Of a stretch of 64,000 nt of DNA, positions 43,667 to 53,123 are shown piece by piece; position 1 is the stretch's first letter; every line of letters begins with the position of its first letter. The stretch is taken from assembly GCA_013215165.1 (NCBI GenBank), contig JABSRG010000006.1:17172-81171 (forward strand). Reading direction: 5' to 3'. The position numbers and the translations under genes are program-made. Origin of the DNA: Opitutales bacterium (GTDB lineage Bacteria; Verrucomicrobiota; Verrucomicrobiia; Opitutales; JABSRG01). The notes beneath the pieces are model-generated. The model saw only the letters and a program-made list of their open reading frames with translations. It did no database searches and had not been told where the DNA came from.

Positions 43667-44076
43667 AGGTCGTCAGCGAACCCACATTTAGCAATCGAAG
43701 TTTCGTAGACCGCGAGGTCGTCATGGCTCCCGAGGATACAAGCTCCTTGGATTCGCAGCCTTTGCCTGAACCGAAAGTGACGATTGAAGCTGAGCTAAAA
43801 CCGCTCAAGGAACAGCCAGAATCTGCTGTGGTAGACGGCCCTTCAGACACAGAGCTCGAAGCTATGTATCTTGGGGAGGGTATGGAAGAAGACGATGCCT
43901 CTATCGTGCCGAATCTAGTGGTGGAAAACAAGGGGCCAACGCCACAATACACAGCAGACGAATGCGATGCCCTTGCCAAAAAACTGCTTCCTGAGGATGT
44001 ATACGCTTATTTCAAAGCGGAATTTCGCGGACAGTTCACGGATGTGCGCCATATCGATGATAAGCCAGTGTATTAA
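43648..44076 (+). CDS. dnaX: dnaX tau-specific C-terminal extension (-1 frame)
   Basis: Open in the -1 frame from the A tract with no stop for about 142 codons. It first reads [14 protein letters not shown], then an acidic, proline-rich linker, then a compact end [17 protein letters not shown] and [13 protein letters not shown]. Linker plus small folded end is the layout of tau, whose C-terminus holds the polymerase alpha subunit and DnaB. Joined to the zero-frame part it gives a protein of about 520 aa. An isolated ATG at 43723 could start it separately, but lacks a ribosome site. Confidence 0.7.
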   Translation, partial: NDSVGLEVVSEPTFSNRSFVDREVVMAPEDTSSLDSQPLPEPKVTIEAELKPLKEQPESAVVDGPSDTELEAMYLGEGMEEDDASIVPNLVVENKGPTPQYTADECDALAKKLLPEDVYAYFKAEFRGQFTDVRHIDDKPVY

Positions 44077-44100
44077 GCGCGTGGGTGTGGGTTAAGGTTT

Positions 44101-45729
44101 TCAGCGCGCTGATGCTCTCTTGTCCTGAGATTGACTGCGGAGCATCAGGCTTTTGATGCGTTCGACAGTTAGGGGTTTTTCCCAGATGTGGTCGGCACCC
44201 GAGGCGGTGATTGCGTCGATTTGGTTTGCCTCGCACCTACGGGTCACGACCACGAGAGTTGCAGTAATTGTGTGATCTTTGTTCTCTTTGGACCGGATAC
44301 CTTTCAGGCAATTTAGCAGCTCTTCATACCCAAGTTCGTCCGTTAGGATCAGGATCGTGTGATATCCTGGAACATATGTCCTGGGTAAATCAGACAGCAG
44401 CGCTGTTGTTTCTACCGGCATGGAATGGTGGTTGAAGAAACGAACGAGAAATTTACTGCTTACTAACGTTTCATCGCCGACTAGAACTCGGTTCTCACGC
44501 TGAGTGTGGATTGGGGTAGGAGTTGGTTGGGGCTGTTTGGTAACGCTTGGAGCTCTCTCAGTTTCTTCACTGGAATCCAGGATGACTTGAAACTGAATCG
44601 TTGTCCCCGTCTCGGAGGAATCGATCACTTCGATCTCACCCTGCATGAGTTCACATAGTTGTGAGCAGAGAGCCAGTCCCAGTCCTGTTCCACCCATGCG
44701 CTGGTCTTTTGTTGGGCTCGCTTGTTTAAACGGCTTAAATAGGTGTTGAAGCCGTGAAGCAGGGATGCCACATCCTGAATCTTTAACGCGGCAAATGAGC
44801 TGACCCTTTGAGTCGGAGGCATCGAGCCAGTCGATATCAACGTCGATGTTCCCACTGGGCGGGGTGAATTTGACTGCGTTGTCGAGTAGGTTCTTCAGGA
44901 CCTGGATCAAGCGCAGGCGGTCGCCTCTGATGAAATCAGGTGCGCTTCGTGGCAGGTGCGTATTGAGAGCGATCTGTTTTTCGTGGATGCGTTCGTCGAG
45001 TAGGGACAGGCAATCGTTGAGCCAGTCTTCTAGAGTGAACTGCTCGGAAGATAAAGCGATGGTACCCTGGTCAGCTTTTGCAAAGTCGAGTAAGTCGTTC
45101 GACAGATCGAGGATAGTCTGCGCGTTACGTGCCACGAAGGCGGTATATTCGCTTTGTTCTTCGTTGAGCGCGGTTTCGCTCAACAGCTGGGTAAATCCGA
45201 GAATGTTTTGGAGGGGTGAGCGGATCTCGTGGCTTACCATTCCTAGAAAAACCAGCTTTTGGTCGGATACGGTTTCGGCATCAATCTTAGCTTTAAGGTA
45301 GGCGCGCTGGATGTCCTCTCGGGTGTGTCGTTGGCGAAAGTGCTCAAACGCCTTGTTGATGGCATGGCGAAAGCGGACCGGTTCAGCGGCAGAGATATTC
45401 AGCACGTCGCATGCGCCGGCTCGTAGCAGTTGGGTGGTCAAGGCATCATCAAATGAGTCGACACAAATGATAACCGGTAGATTCCTAAAGTGTAGGATCG
45501 TACTCAGGGTCTCTGAGAGGAATAAGCGTTGTCCAGACTGGAAATTTATGAGGACGATGGCCGGTGGATCGTCATCCATTTCCTGATCCGTAGTCTGAAA
45601 AAATCCTAAACATTCAAACGCAAGATTGCGCTCTAAGGTAACGCCATCAGGTGCTGTATAGGAAACGGTGATGCGGCGCTGGATCTCATCGAGCGCCTCC
45701 GAATCGTTTCCAATGACGAGAACTTTCAT
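44101..45729 (-). CDS. Hybrid histidine kinase with pseudo-receiver N-terminus
   Basis: 542 aa, no membrane segments. Residues 1-130 have a receiver-like fold, but the phospho-acceptor site reads IVLINFQSG (Asn for Asp), so it is probably not phosphorylated. HisKA follows with LVFLGMVSHEIRSPLQNIL (His near 166), then HATPase_c with LKNLLDNAVKFTPP (N box), CGIPASRL and GGTGLGLALC. The C-terminal receiver keeps a plausible Asp in LILTDELG and the Lys in WEKPL. A cytoplasmic kinase of unknown signal. It converges on dnaX and is divergent from queF. Confidence 0.85.
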   Translation of the reverse strand: MKVLVIGNDSEALDEIQRRITVSYTAPDGVTLERNLAFECLGFFQTTDQEMDDDPPAIVLINFQSGQRLFLSETLSTILHFRNLPVIICVDSFDDALTTQLLRAGACDVLNISAAEPVRFRHAINKAFEHFRQRHTREDIQRAYLKAKIDAETVSDQKLVFLGMVSHEIRSPLQNILGFTQLLSETALNEEQSEYTAFVARNAQTILDLSNDLLDFAKADQGTIALSSEQFTLEDWLNDCLSLLDERIHEKQIALNTHLPRSAPDFIRGDRLRLIQVLKNLLDNAVKFTPPSGNIDVDIDWLDASDSKGQLICRVKDSGCGIPASRLQHLFKPFKQASPTKDQRMGGTGLGLALCSQLCELMQGEIEVIDSSETGTTIQFQVILDSSEETERAPSVTKQPQPTPTPIHTQRENRVLVGDETLVSSKFLVRFFNHHSMPVETTALLSDLPRTYVPGYHTILILTDELGYEELLNCLKGIRSKENKDHTITATLVVVTRRCEANQIDAITASGADHIWEKPLTVERIKSLMLRSQSQDKRASAR

Positions 45730-45835
45730 AGGGTTTTAATTTGAAAACCCCTGACGGGTTAGGAAGATTTTAAGGAGTTTCCAGTGAATTATTGAATCTG
45801 TCCGCGGCTTTACATAATTGATACAAGTTCACCAG

Positions 45836-46714
45836 ATGAAGGATTCGCACTCTCAACAGGCTAACGTTCCTGAGGCACGCTTTTTGGGCAAGGCTAGCCC
45901 GGAGATTCACCACTATGATGCTGGGTTGCTCGTGCAGATTCCGCGATCTTCTAATCGTGATGCATCTGGCATCGATGCGGACGCCCTCGGTTTCGTTGGC
46001 TGGGATATTTGGACCGCTTGGGAGGTCTCTTTTCTTTTAGAAAGTGGATTGCCTCTTGTCGGAGTGATCCAGTTTTGGGTCGATCAGAATTCACGCTGCA
46101 TCATCGAATCGAAATCTGTGAAATTATACCTATCTAGTTTCAACGAAACGGTGATGGGAACTGCTGTCGATAGCGCCCGAGCAACCTTTTTAGACCGTGT
46201 AAGTAAGGATCTCTCGGCGGTGGCTGAGGCAGAGGTTAAAGTTCGATGGGTCGATACTTGGGGGACGGGTTCAGACCTTTATGAGGCTCCCCTTCTCGAA
46301 GAACGCTTTGGGGACACCGGACCCTTTCCAAATGAGTTGAGTTGCGTGGGCGCGGAAGATTTGAGTTGGGTGACTGCGCGTTCTGCTTTGTTGCGGTCGC
46401 AGTGCCGGATCACGAGGCAGCCGGACTGGGGAGATGTATTTGTTGCGTATCGTGGGAAGACTGTCCCAGACGGACGTTCTTTACTGGGGTATATTCTGAG
46501 TATGCGTCTTGAGGAACACTTTCATGAGGAGATCGTCGAACAAATGTATCGAGATCTTTGGCAGGCATGTGACCTTAAAAACCTGTTAGTATATGCGCAG
46601 TATACGCGGCGGGGCGGTGTCGACATCAATCCCATGAGGGCCAGTAGCGCGGAGGCGATAGAGCGGTGGTGGGGGTCTGGGTTCTCGCCATTCCAACCGA
46701 TGTTTAGGCAGTGA
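45836..46714 (+). CDS. queF: NADPH-dependent 7-cyano-7-deazaguanine reductase (QueF, long form)
   Basis: 292 aa from the ATG at 45836; a TTG six codons earlier is in frame but less likely. T-fold enzyme of the two-domain E. coli type: the substrate and NADPH motif ESKSVKLYLSSFN near residues 84-96, and the active-site Cys in LRSQCRITRQPDWGDV near 187. It reduces preQ0 to preQ1, the precursor inserted into tRNA position 34 for queuosine. First gene of a three-gene operon; its stop overlaps cmoA by 4 bases. Confidence 0.92.
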   Translation: MKDSHSQQANVPEARFLGKASPEIHHYDAGLLVQIPRSSNRDASGIDADALGFVGWDIWTAWEVSFLLESGLPLVGVIQFWVDQNSRCIIESKSVKLYLSSFNETVMGTAVDSARATFLDRVSKDLSAVAEAEVKVRWVDTWGTGSDLYEAPLLEERFGDTGPFPNELSCVGAEDLSWVTARSALLRSQCRITRQPDWGDVFVAYRGKTVPDGRSLLGYILSMRLEEHFHEEIVEQMYRDLWQACDLKNLLVYAQYTRRGGVDINPMRASSAEAIERWWGSGFSPFQPMFRQ

Positions 46715-47451
46715 TTAAGCCTGACGAAGACGGCCGGGATCGTATCTACGATGTGCCTCAGGATGAGGTGCGTCCGTTTGTTTTCGATTCCCAGGTAGCA
46801 TCTGTGTTCGACGACATGATTCGCCGCTCTGTTCCGGGTTATGGACTGACTTTGCAGTTGATCTCGTCTATTGCTTCCAGATTGAAACATCCTGTGCGCG
46901 TCTATGACCTGGGTTGTAGCTTGGGTGCGGGGATGGCGTCTGCAGATCGGGGTATGGCAGGATCCGGTGTGGAAATCGTGGGTATCGATACTTCAGATTC
47001 GATGTTGTCGCGGGCTAACGAGCATTTGAGCGCCTGTGGTATGGCACATCCGTTTCAGTTAATCAGGGCCGATGTATGCGATTATACTCTACTCCAGCAC
47101 AACCTGTGTCTTCTCAATTTTACGCTTCAGTTTGTAGATCCCACACAGCGTGGTGAGCTGATTCGAAAAATTCACGACGCATTACTTCCAGGTGGCTACC
47201 TGATTCTTTCCGAGAAGATCGAGTTTGAAACGGTTGAAGAGCAAGAGCTTCAAACCGACTGGCACCACGCATTCAAGAGCCTGAATGGTTATTCAGATTT
47301 GGAGATCAGCCAGAAGCGTACTTCTCTTGAGAATCGGCTTGTTCCTGAGACGCGCGCCGCGCATGTCCATCGTTTGAGATCAGCTGGGTTCTCTCAAGTA
47401 GTTCCCTGGTTTCAAGCTTTCAATTTCGTTTCATTTGTGGCGGTAAGATGA
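46711..47451 (+). CDS. cmoA: Carboxy-S-adenosyl-L-methionine synthase
   Basis: 246 aa, GTG start overlapping the queF stop (GTGA). Class I methyltransferase fold with VYDLGCSLGAGMAS (SAM loop), GIDTSDSMLSRA (acidic end of strand 2) and LLNFTLQFVDP (motif of CmoA, where the substrate prephenate is handled). It makes carboxy-SAM from SAM and prephenate for the cmo5U modification. Followed by cmoB with a 4-base overlap. Confidence 0.92.
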   Translation: MIKPDEDGRDRIYDVPQDEVRPFVFDSQVASVFDDMIRRSVPGYGLTLQLISSIASRLKHPVRVYDLGCSLGAGMASADRGMAGSGVEIVGIDTSDSMLSRANEHLSACGMAHPFQLIRADVCDYTLLQHNLCLLNFTLQFVDPTQRGELIRKIHDALLPGGYLILSEKIEFETVEEQELQTDWHHAFKSLNGYSDLEISQKRTSLENRLVPETRAAHVHRLRSAGFSQVVPWFQAFNFVSFVAVR

Positions 47452-48434
47452 AGCTGGGAGCCGAGTTCTTTGCTGATTGGTTGGCATCTGGGGCGGCTCC
47501 AGATTGGGTCGAATCTTTGGGGCAGTCAGTGGCCCACGCTTGGTCCCATGCGAGCCACGGAGACGAGCCCAGGTGGATGGAGGCCTTAGAGAAACTGCCA
47601 GTTTGGCCCGAAGCACGTATTTGTCTTGGAGCACCGATCGTGGGTGTCAGTCCGAAGGAACCATTGAGTGTTGCAGAGAAAGAGGCTCTGAAAGAAGCGT
47701 TGATGCAATTGCATCCCTGGCGGAAGGGACCTTTTGATCTAGGCGGTGTAACCATCGATACAGAGTGGCGTTCGGACTGGAAATGGGATCGAATTTATCC
47801 GTCGATCGGCTCATTAGACCGAGCGCATGTCCTCGATATCGGATGTGGTAGCGGATATCACTTATGGAGGATGTTACAGGCGGGTGCACAGCGCGTATTC
47901 GGTGTCGAACCGGTGCTTTTATATGCTCACCAATTTGCAGCATTGCAGCATTTTCTAGGATTCCGCGAACAGGCTACGGTGGCTCCGATGACGTTTGAGG
48001 CGATGCCTTCAACATCTTCTGGATGGGATGTGATCTTCAGTATGGGTGTGCTTTACCATCGGAAAGACCCGATTCAACACCTGTCAGATATCCGATCGCG
48101 CCTGAGAAAGGGTGGACGTCTCATCCTGGAAACTCTGGTTGTCGAAGGTGATGCACAGATAGTGTTCGTACCGGCGGGGCGCTATGCTCAAATGAGGAAC
48201 GTCTGGTGCCTGCCTTCGGTTGAAGCCATGCAGCTCTGGCTGGAAAAGCTCCGGTTTGAGGAAATACGTCTGATCGATGAAAACCAGACATCACTCGAGG
48301 AGCAGCGTTCTACCGAATGGATGCGATTCGATTCTTTGGAGAGTTTTCTGAACCCATCGGATATTAATTTGACGATAGAAGGTTATCCATCACCGCGCCG
48401 TGCCACTTGGGTCGCTCATCGTTTCAAGGATTGA
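47448..48434 (+). CDS. cmoB: tRNA U34 carboxymethyltransferase
   Basis: 328 aa. SAM-type fold VLDIGCGSGYHLWRM near residues 127-141 and the family stretch GPFDLGGVTIDTEWRSDWKW before it. CmoB moves the carboxymethyl group of carboxy-SAM to 5-hydroxyuridine at tRNA position 34, forming cmo5U, which broadens wobble reading. Last gene of queF-cmoA-cmoB, all three acting on the anticodon wobble base. Confidence 0.92.
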   Translation: MKLGAEFFADWLASGAAPDWVESLGQSVAHAWSHASHGDEPRWMEALEKLPVWPEARICLGAPIVGVSPKEPLSVAEKEALKEALMQLHPWRKGPFDLGGVTIDTEWRSDWKWDRIYPSIGSLDRAHVLDIGCGSGYHLWRMLQAGAQRVFGVEPVLLYAHQFAALQHFLGFREQATVAPMTFEAMPSTSSGWDVIFSMGVLYHRKDPIQHLSDIRSRLRKGGRLILETLVVEGDAQIVFVPAGRYAQMRNVWCLPSVEAMQLWLEKLRFEEIRLIDENQTSLEEQRSTEWMRFDSLESFLNPSDINLTIEGYPSPRRATWVAHRFKD

Positions 48435-48483
48435 GTTTTTCCCTTTGTAACATCTGTCACTTATCTACATCCCTTTAATTGAC

Positions 48484-49026
48484 ATGCGTTTACCCCTGAT
48501 GCTGGTTATCTTTTTCATGGTCTTTAACCCAGCTTGGGCGGTTAAGCCGCTCGACCTTCGCAAACGCGAGAGTGTTCTCTCCAAGCATAGCTTTAATACA
48601 AAGGAGGCTGCCGGCATGGACAGGCGTTCAAACATTTTGAATGAACGATTCAGTATCAAAGACTGGTCGAAGCGTTACAGTCCCCTAGGGAATCGTAGGA
48701 GTGCGATCCAAGCCACTGAATCAAAGGAAAAAAACGTCCTCAGTAATGCAATATATGATCGTGAGTTAGCTCGAATCTCGACTGACCAGACGGCGATGAC
48801 GACTGACGAGGGTGCGTTCTCGACCGGGAGCCGGAATCGATTTGACAACCGAAGAGCCAGGCGTTTTGACGAAGCGAGGGTAATTCAAGAGACAGACCTA
48901 GGTGTCAGCCAATGGTATGCAGTCGCCGAGGAAATTTCGATGCGAGATATCAACCGCTACCAATTCCGTAGCTCACGCGAAGACGAACCGTTAAGGCGGA
49001 CTCCAGTCAACGAATCTGAGGAGTGA
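48484..49026 (+). CDS. Exported hypothetical protein
   Basis: 180 aa. Signal peptide MRLPLMLVIFFMVFNPAWA with a clear AWA cleavage site. The mature part is strongly charged, rich in Arg, Asp and Ser (GSRNRFDNRRARRFDEARV), with little hydrophobic core, so it may be disordered or repeat-like. I recognise no family. It follows cmoB by 50 bases, on the same strand, and converges on the small gene after purL. Confidence 0.55.
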   Translation: MRLPLMLVIFFMVFNPAWAVKPLDLRKRESVLSKHSFNTKEAAGMDRRSNILNERFSIKDWSKRYSPLGNRRSAIQATESKEKNVLSNAIYDRELARISTDQTAMTTDEGAFSTGSRNRFDNRRARRFDEARVIQETDLGVSQWYAVAEEISMRDINRYQFRSSREDEPLRRTPVNESEE

Positions 49027-49030
49027 GCAG

Positions 49031-49249
49031 TTACAGTTCGCTAATCTCGGTGACGGGAGGGACGAGGGGTTCCTGAGGCGCATCCAGGGTTACGCTTTCT
49101 TCACCTCCAGTCAGTGCGTCGGGGGAAGCTTCTGCGGCAGTGCTCGGTGCGATGTCCTGGTCTGTGGGTAACGCGCGGGCTACGAGACGTTCTGCTCCTG
49201 GCCGACCTAGATGCTGTCTAATGCCAGTTTTCGACTTTTTCTCAGCCAA
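49031..49249 (-). CDS. Small hypothetical protein downstream of purL
   Basis: 72 codons with a TTG start that overlaps the purL stop by 8 bases, so it could be translationally coupled. The first 25 residues are basic (MAEKKSKTGIRQHLGR) and the rest is Pro-, Glu- and Ala-rich, unlikely to fold alone. It could be a real accessory peptide or a chance frame. No family is recognised. Confidence 0.35.
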   Translation of the reverse strand: MAEKKSKTGIRQHLGRPGAERLVARALPTDQDIAPSTAAEASPDALTGGEESVTLDAPQEPLVPPVTEISEL

Positions 49250-52200
49250 AATAGCGCACTCCAGAGCGGAAAATACCCTGATCTTTTTCTCCGGGGATAT
49301 TGATTCCTACAGCGTCGCCAATGCGTTCTGAGTGTCCCATTTTTCCAAAGACTCGTCCATCTGGGCTCAGTAGGCCCTCGATTGCTAAGGATGAGCCATT
49401 GGGGTTGTCTGGAAAGGCTTGTGCAGCCTCGCCGTCTACTCCCGCGTATTGGGTTGCAATCTGGCCGTCCTTGCCGAGCTGAGCCAGGAAAGCCGGATCG
49501 CCAATGACACGTCCTTCTCCATGGGAAAGAGCGATTTGATGCGTTGCGCCCAATTTCGTTTCTTGAAGCCACGGACTGCATGTGGAGGCGATGCGTGTGG
49601 AAGCATAGCGGGAGATGTGCCGCCCAAGAGTGTTGTAAGTTAAAGTGGGACTGTCAGCCGTGTAGGATACAATGTCTCCATGAGGAACGAGTCCAAGTTT
49701 TATGAGTGCCTGGAATCCGTTGCAGATCCCTAGAATTAGCCCGTCACGCTCATGTAAAAGACGACGCACGGCGTCAGCTACCCGATCGTTGCGGAAGGCG
49801 GTGGCAATAAATTTCGCCGAGCCTTCTGGCTCATCTCCAGAGCTGAAACCACCCGGTAACATAATGATCTGGGATTGATCGATCTCATCGGCAAAAGCGG
49901 CGATGGATTGCTGTAAAACGCTGCTATTGAAGTTGCGAAACAGGAAAACCTCCGGATTCGCTCCTGCTTTACGGAATGCCCGTGCACTGTCCCATTCACA
50001 ATTAGTGCCGAAGAATGCCGGAATGATGACCCGGGGTCGTGCACATCGTGTTGGGCTTCGGGTAGCCGCACCTTTTACCGAAAATGAGGGCGTAGATGCA
50101 CTCTCCAAAGAAGCATGAGGCTGTGAGGGAAAGGTGTCTTCCAGAGGCTCGGTCCAGTCAGGAACTAGGTCACGGACCGCTATGCTTTGATTCTCCCAGG
50201 ATAGGATGCCGCTATCCGACGTGGTGCCGATTCGTATGTAGCCCGCGTGTTCTAATGGCGGCTGTGGTTCTCTGGTTTGCACAAGAAACGATCCGGCCGG
50301 ACCTATTGCATCGGTTGCTCGATCGAGCTGGACTCCGGCGTGATTCCCCATCGCCATGATACTCAGTTCAGTGAGGACGTGGCGGCGACAGAGCGCGCGT
50401 GCCGACTGGACCGTGTCGTTTGAGATGGCCCCATTTAAGGCACGGCAGGCATCTAGGATCTCTACCGGTGTAGCATCTATTTTGGGCAGAAAGCAGTAAA
50501 GGATGCCGTCGGACGCTTGCAGTGTTCCGCTTGTCACCTCGGATGCGTGTGCAATGCCTACTGCGAAGCTGATTAGCGTCGGTGGTACGGTAAGTTCTTC
50601 AAAGGTGCCAGACATGCTGTCTTTGCCCCCGATTGAAGGCGCACCGAAATCGATCTGCGCTTTGAGCGCACCGAGTAGCGCTGCGGTCGGGTGGCCCCAT
50701 TTGACTGGGTCATTACCCAGTTTCTCAAAGTATTCTTGGCAGGAAATGCGCAGGCTTGCGGGATGACCGCCTGATGCCACGACCCGGGCAAATGAGGCGA
50801 GTACGGCGTCATAAGCCCCCTTAAATGGGTCGGCAGCGCTTTGGTAGGGATCAAAGCCCCAGGTCATTAAAGTAGCAGTCTGGGTGTCTTTTCCTAATGC
50901 AGGGACGAGGGCCGCCATGGTGTGCTCAGGCGTGGCTTGATAGCGCCCTCCGAGCGGATGAAGGACTGCTCCGGAACCAATGGTGCTATCGAATTGTTCA
51001 ATGAGGCCTGCTTGCGAACAGGTGTTGAGCTCACTGAGTGACGCACGGAGACCGGCAATGTCGAGCGAAGCCCTCGTGGGTTCACTCAAAGGCGACCGGA
51101 CGACGCGGCTGCGGGCGCTCTGCTGTACGCCATTAGAGTCGAGAAACTCACGGGAGATGTCGACGATCGTGTCCCCTTGCCAAATCATCTTCAATCGCGC
51201 CTCTGCTGTAACATCTGCGACATGGACGGCCTCGAGATTTTCCAGCTCGGCAGCTTGCCGGAACGCGTCCCAATCCTCGGGTGCGATGACGACTGCCATG
51301 CGTTCTTGAGATTCGGAGATGGCGAGTTCAGTGCCATCCAGCCCATCATATTTTTTAGGCACGCGATCTAAGTGGACGATGAGACCGTCTGCGAGTTCTC
51401 CGATCGCTACGGAGATACCGCCTGCGCCAAAGTCGTTACACTTTTTGATTAAGCCTGTGACATCAGGCTTTCTGAACAGGCGCTGGAGCAGGCGCTCCGT
51501 GGGGGGATTTCCTTTTTGAACTTCGGCCGCATTGTCGAGGGCAGTTTCTGTATGTGCTTTTGAAGATCCTGTGGCGCCACCGATGCCATCGCGCCCTGTT
51601 TTGCCGCCGATGAGGACAATGATGTCTCCAGGTGTAGGGCTCTCTCGCCTGACCCATGCCTCGGGTGCTGCTGCAACCACGGCTCCTACTTCCATACGTT
51701 TGGCTTCGTAGCCAGGATGGTAGTGCTCATGTATAAGGCCAGTGGCCAAGCCGATTTGGTTACCATAAGATGAATAACCATCGGCGGCGCCACGCGTAAT
51801 TTGTCGCTGTGGTAGCTTGCCAGGACGTGTCTGAAAAATGGGGGTGCGCGGGTCGGCTGAGCCCGTGATGCGCATGGCCTGATAGACATAAGCACGGCCA
51901 GACAGGGGATCACGTATAGCGCCGCCCAGGCAAGTTGCCGCTCCACCAAGGGGCTCGATCTCGGTCGGGTGGTTATGGGTCTCGTTTTTGAACATGATCA
52001 ACCACGGTTCGGGGCCCTCATCGGTCTCGACTGTCACCCGAATGCTGGCCGCGTTGATCTCTTCGGATTCCTCCAAATTATTCAAAATGCCACGTTTCTT
52101 GAGTGCTTTCATCCCGATCAGGGCCATATCCATCAAGGAGATGGGGCGGGAGGTGTCTGGACCATAAACTTCGTCGCGCAGAGATAGGTATAGATTCCAA

Positions 52201-52943
52201 GCCTCGCGCACCTCAGGGTCGGCTATTTCTACAGACTCCAGTCGCGTCAAAAAAGTGGTGTGGCGGCAGTGGTCCGACCAGTAGGTGTCCAGAAGTTTTA
52301 TCTCTGTGATCGATGGAGCGCGTTGTTCTTGCTCGCGAAAATAAGTCTGGCAGAAGACGAGGTCTTCGACGCTCATCGCCAGACCAAGTTCTGATGCGAT
52401 GTTCGACACCTGAGTCGTATCGGCGTCTAGAAATTCACTGAGGCGCACGACAGGCTGAGGGGTGGGGGAGGCAACCCTCAGAGAATCGGGCAGATTAAAA
52501 GAGACTGAGTGGGAGTCGACCGGATTGATGATCCACCGTTGTGCAGCCTGTATATCTTCCGAGGTAATGTCATCACCCTTGAGCACATATACTTGTGCGG
52601 TCGCAACGGTCGGGTTGCTTCCCGGTGCGAGGAGACGCAGGCACTGTTCTGCCGAATCGGCCCGCTGGTCGAATTGCCCCGGGAGATAAGCCACTGCGAA
52701 GGCATGCGGCTCATTTTCAGGCATCCATGCCTCAAGGACGTTATCAACAGGTGCTTCAGAAAAAACTCCGTGGCGCGCCGCGGTAAATATATCCGCCTCG
52801 ACTCCTTCGACGTCGTAGCGGTGAATTTGCCGAATTCCGCTGATCGCGCTGAGGCCAAGTGTGTGGTTCAACTCTTCAAGGAGGCGCTGAGCAGTATGGG
52901 CAAATTCTGGTTTCTTTTCGACGTAGATCCGGTGGACAGACAT
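49242..52943 (-). CDS. purL: Phosphoribosylformylglycinamidine synthase, large single-chain type
   Basis: 1233 aa, the long proteobacterial form that combines three parts: an N-terminal PurS-like domain, the FGAM synthetase core (SDHCRHTTFLT, KNETHNHPTEIEPLGGA, GGKTGRDGIGGATGSSKAH) and a C-terminal glutamine amidotransferase from about residue 970. The amidotransferase nucleophile is the Cys in LGICNGFQAL, and VIIPAFFGTNCEWD opens that domain. It converts FGAR and glutamine to FGAM in purine synthesis. It stands apart from other pur genes here. Confidence 0.95.
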   Translation of the reverse strand: MSVHRIYVEKKPEFAHTAQRLLEELNHTLGLSAISGIRQIHRYDVEGVEADIFTAARHGVFSEAPVDNVLEAWMPENEPHAFAVAYLPGQFDQRADSAEQCLRLLAPGSNPTVATAQVYVLKGDDITSEDIQAAQRWIINPVDSHSVSFNLPDSLRVASPTPQPVVRLSEFLDADTTQVSNIASELGLAMSVEDLVFCQTYFREQEQRAPSITEIKLLDTYWSDHCRHTTFLTRLESVEIADPEVREAWNLYLSLRDEVYGPDTSRPISLMDMALIGMKALKKRGILNNLEESEEINAASIRVTVETDEGPEPWLIMFKNETHNHPTEIEPLGGAATCLGGAIRDPLSGRAYVYQAMRITGSADPRTPIFQTRPGKLPQRQITRGAADGYSSYGNQIGLATGLIHEHYHPGYEAKRMEVGAVVAAAPEAWVRRESPTPGDIIVLIGGKTGRDGIGGATGSSKAHTETALDNAAEVQKGNPPTERLLQRLFRKPDVTGLIKKCNDFGAGGISVAIGELADGLIVHLDRVPKKYDGLDGTELAISESQERMAVVIAPEDWDAFRQAAELENLEAVHVADVTAEARLKMIWQGDTIVDISREFLDSNGVQQSARSRVVRSPLSEPTRASLDIAGLRASLSELNTCSQAGLIEQFDSTIGSGAVLHPLGGRYQATPEHTMAALVPALGKDTQTATLMTWGFDPYQSAADPFKGAYDAVLASFARVVASGGHPASLRISCQEYFEKLGNDPVKWGHPTAALLGALKAQIDFGAPSIGGKDSMSGTFEELTVPPTLISFAVGIAHASEVTSGTLQASDGILYCFLPKIDATPVEILDACRALNGAISNDTVQSARALCRRHVLTELSIMAMGNHAGVQLDRATDAIGPAGSFLVQTREPQPPLEHAGYIRIGTTSDSGILSWENQSIAVRDLVPDWTEPLEDTFPSQPHASLESASTPSFSVKGAATRSPTRCARPRVIIPAFFGTNCEWDSARAFRKAGANPEVFLFRNFNSSVLQQSIAAFADEIDQSQIIMLPGGFSSGDEPEGSAKFIATAFRNDRVADAVRRLLHERDGLILGICNGFQALIKLGLVPHGDIVSYTADSPTLTYNTLGRHISRYASTRIASTCSPWLQETKLGATHQIALSHGEGRVIGDPAFLAQLGKDGQIATQYAGVDGEAAQAFPDNPNGSSLAIEGLLSPDGRVFGKMGHSERIGDAVGINIPGEKDQGIFRSGVRYFG

Positions 52944-53123
52944 GGCAGTTTTGGTGAAATCGGATAGAAAGCATGCTGTTGAGCGAACACAACCCTGCGT
53001 TGTATCAATGAAAATTTCTCAATTCAGCGGGAACTATTAATAGGCATGTCGGTTGCTATTTATGCCGTTCCGCGTTCGAGCTGGTAAACACAAGCCGCGT
53101 GGACCACCACCAACCCTAGATTC

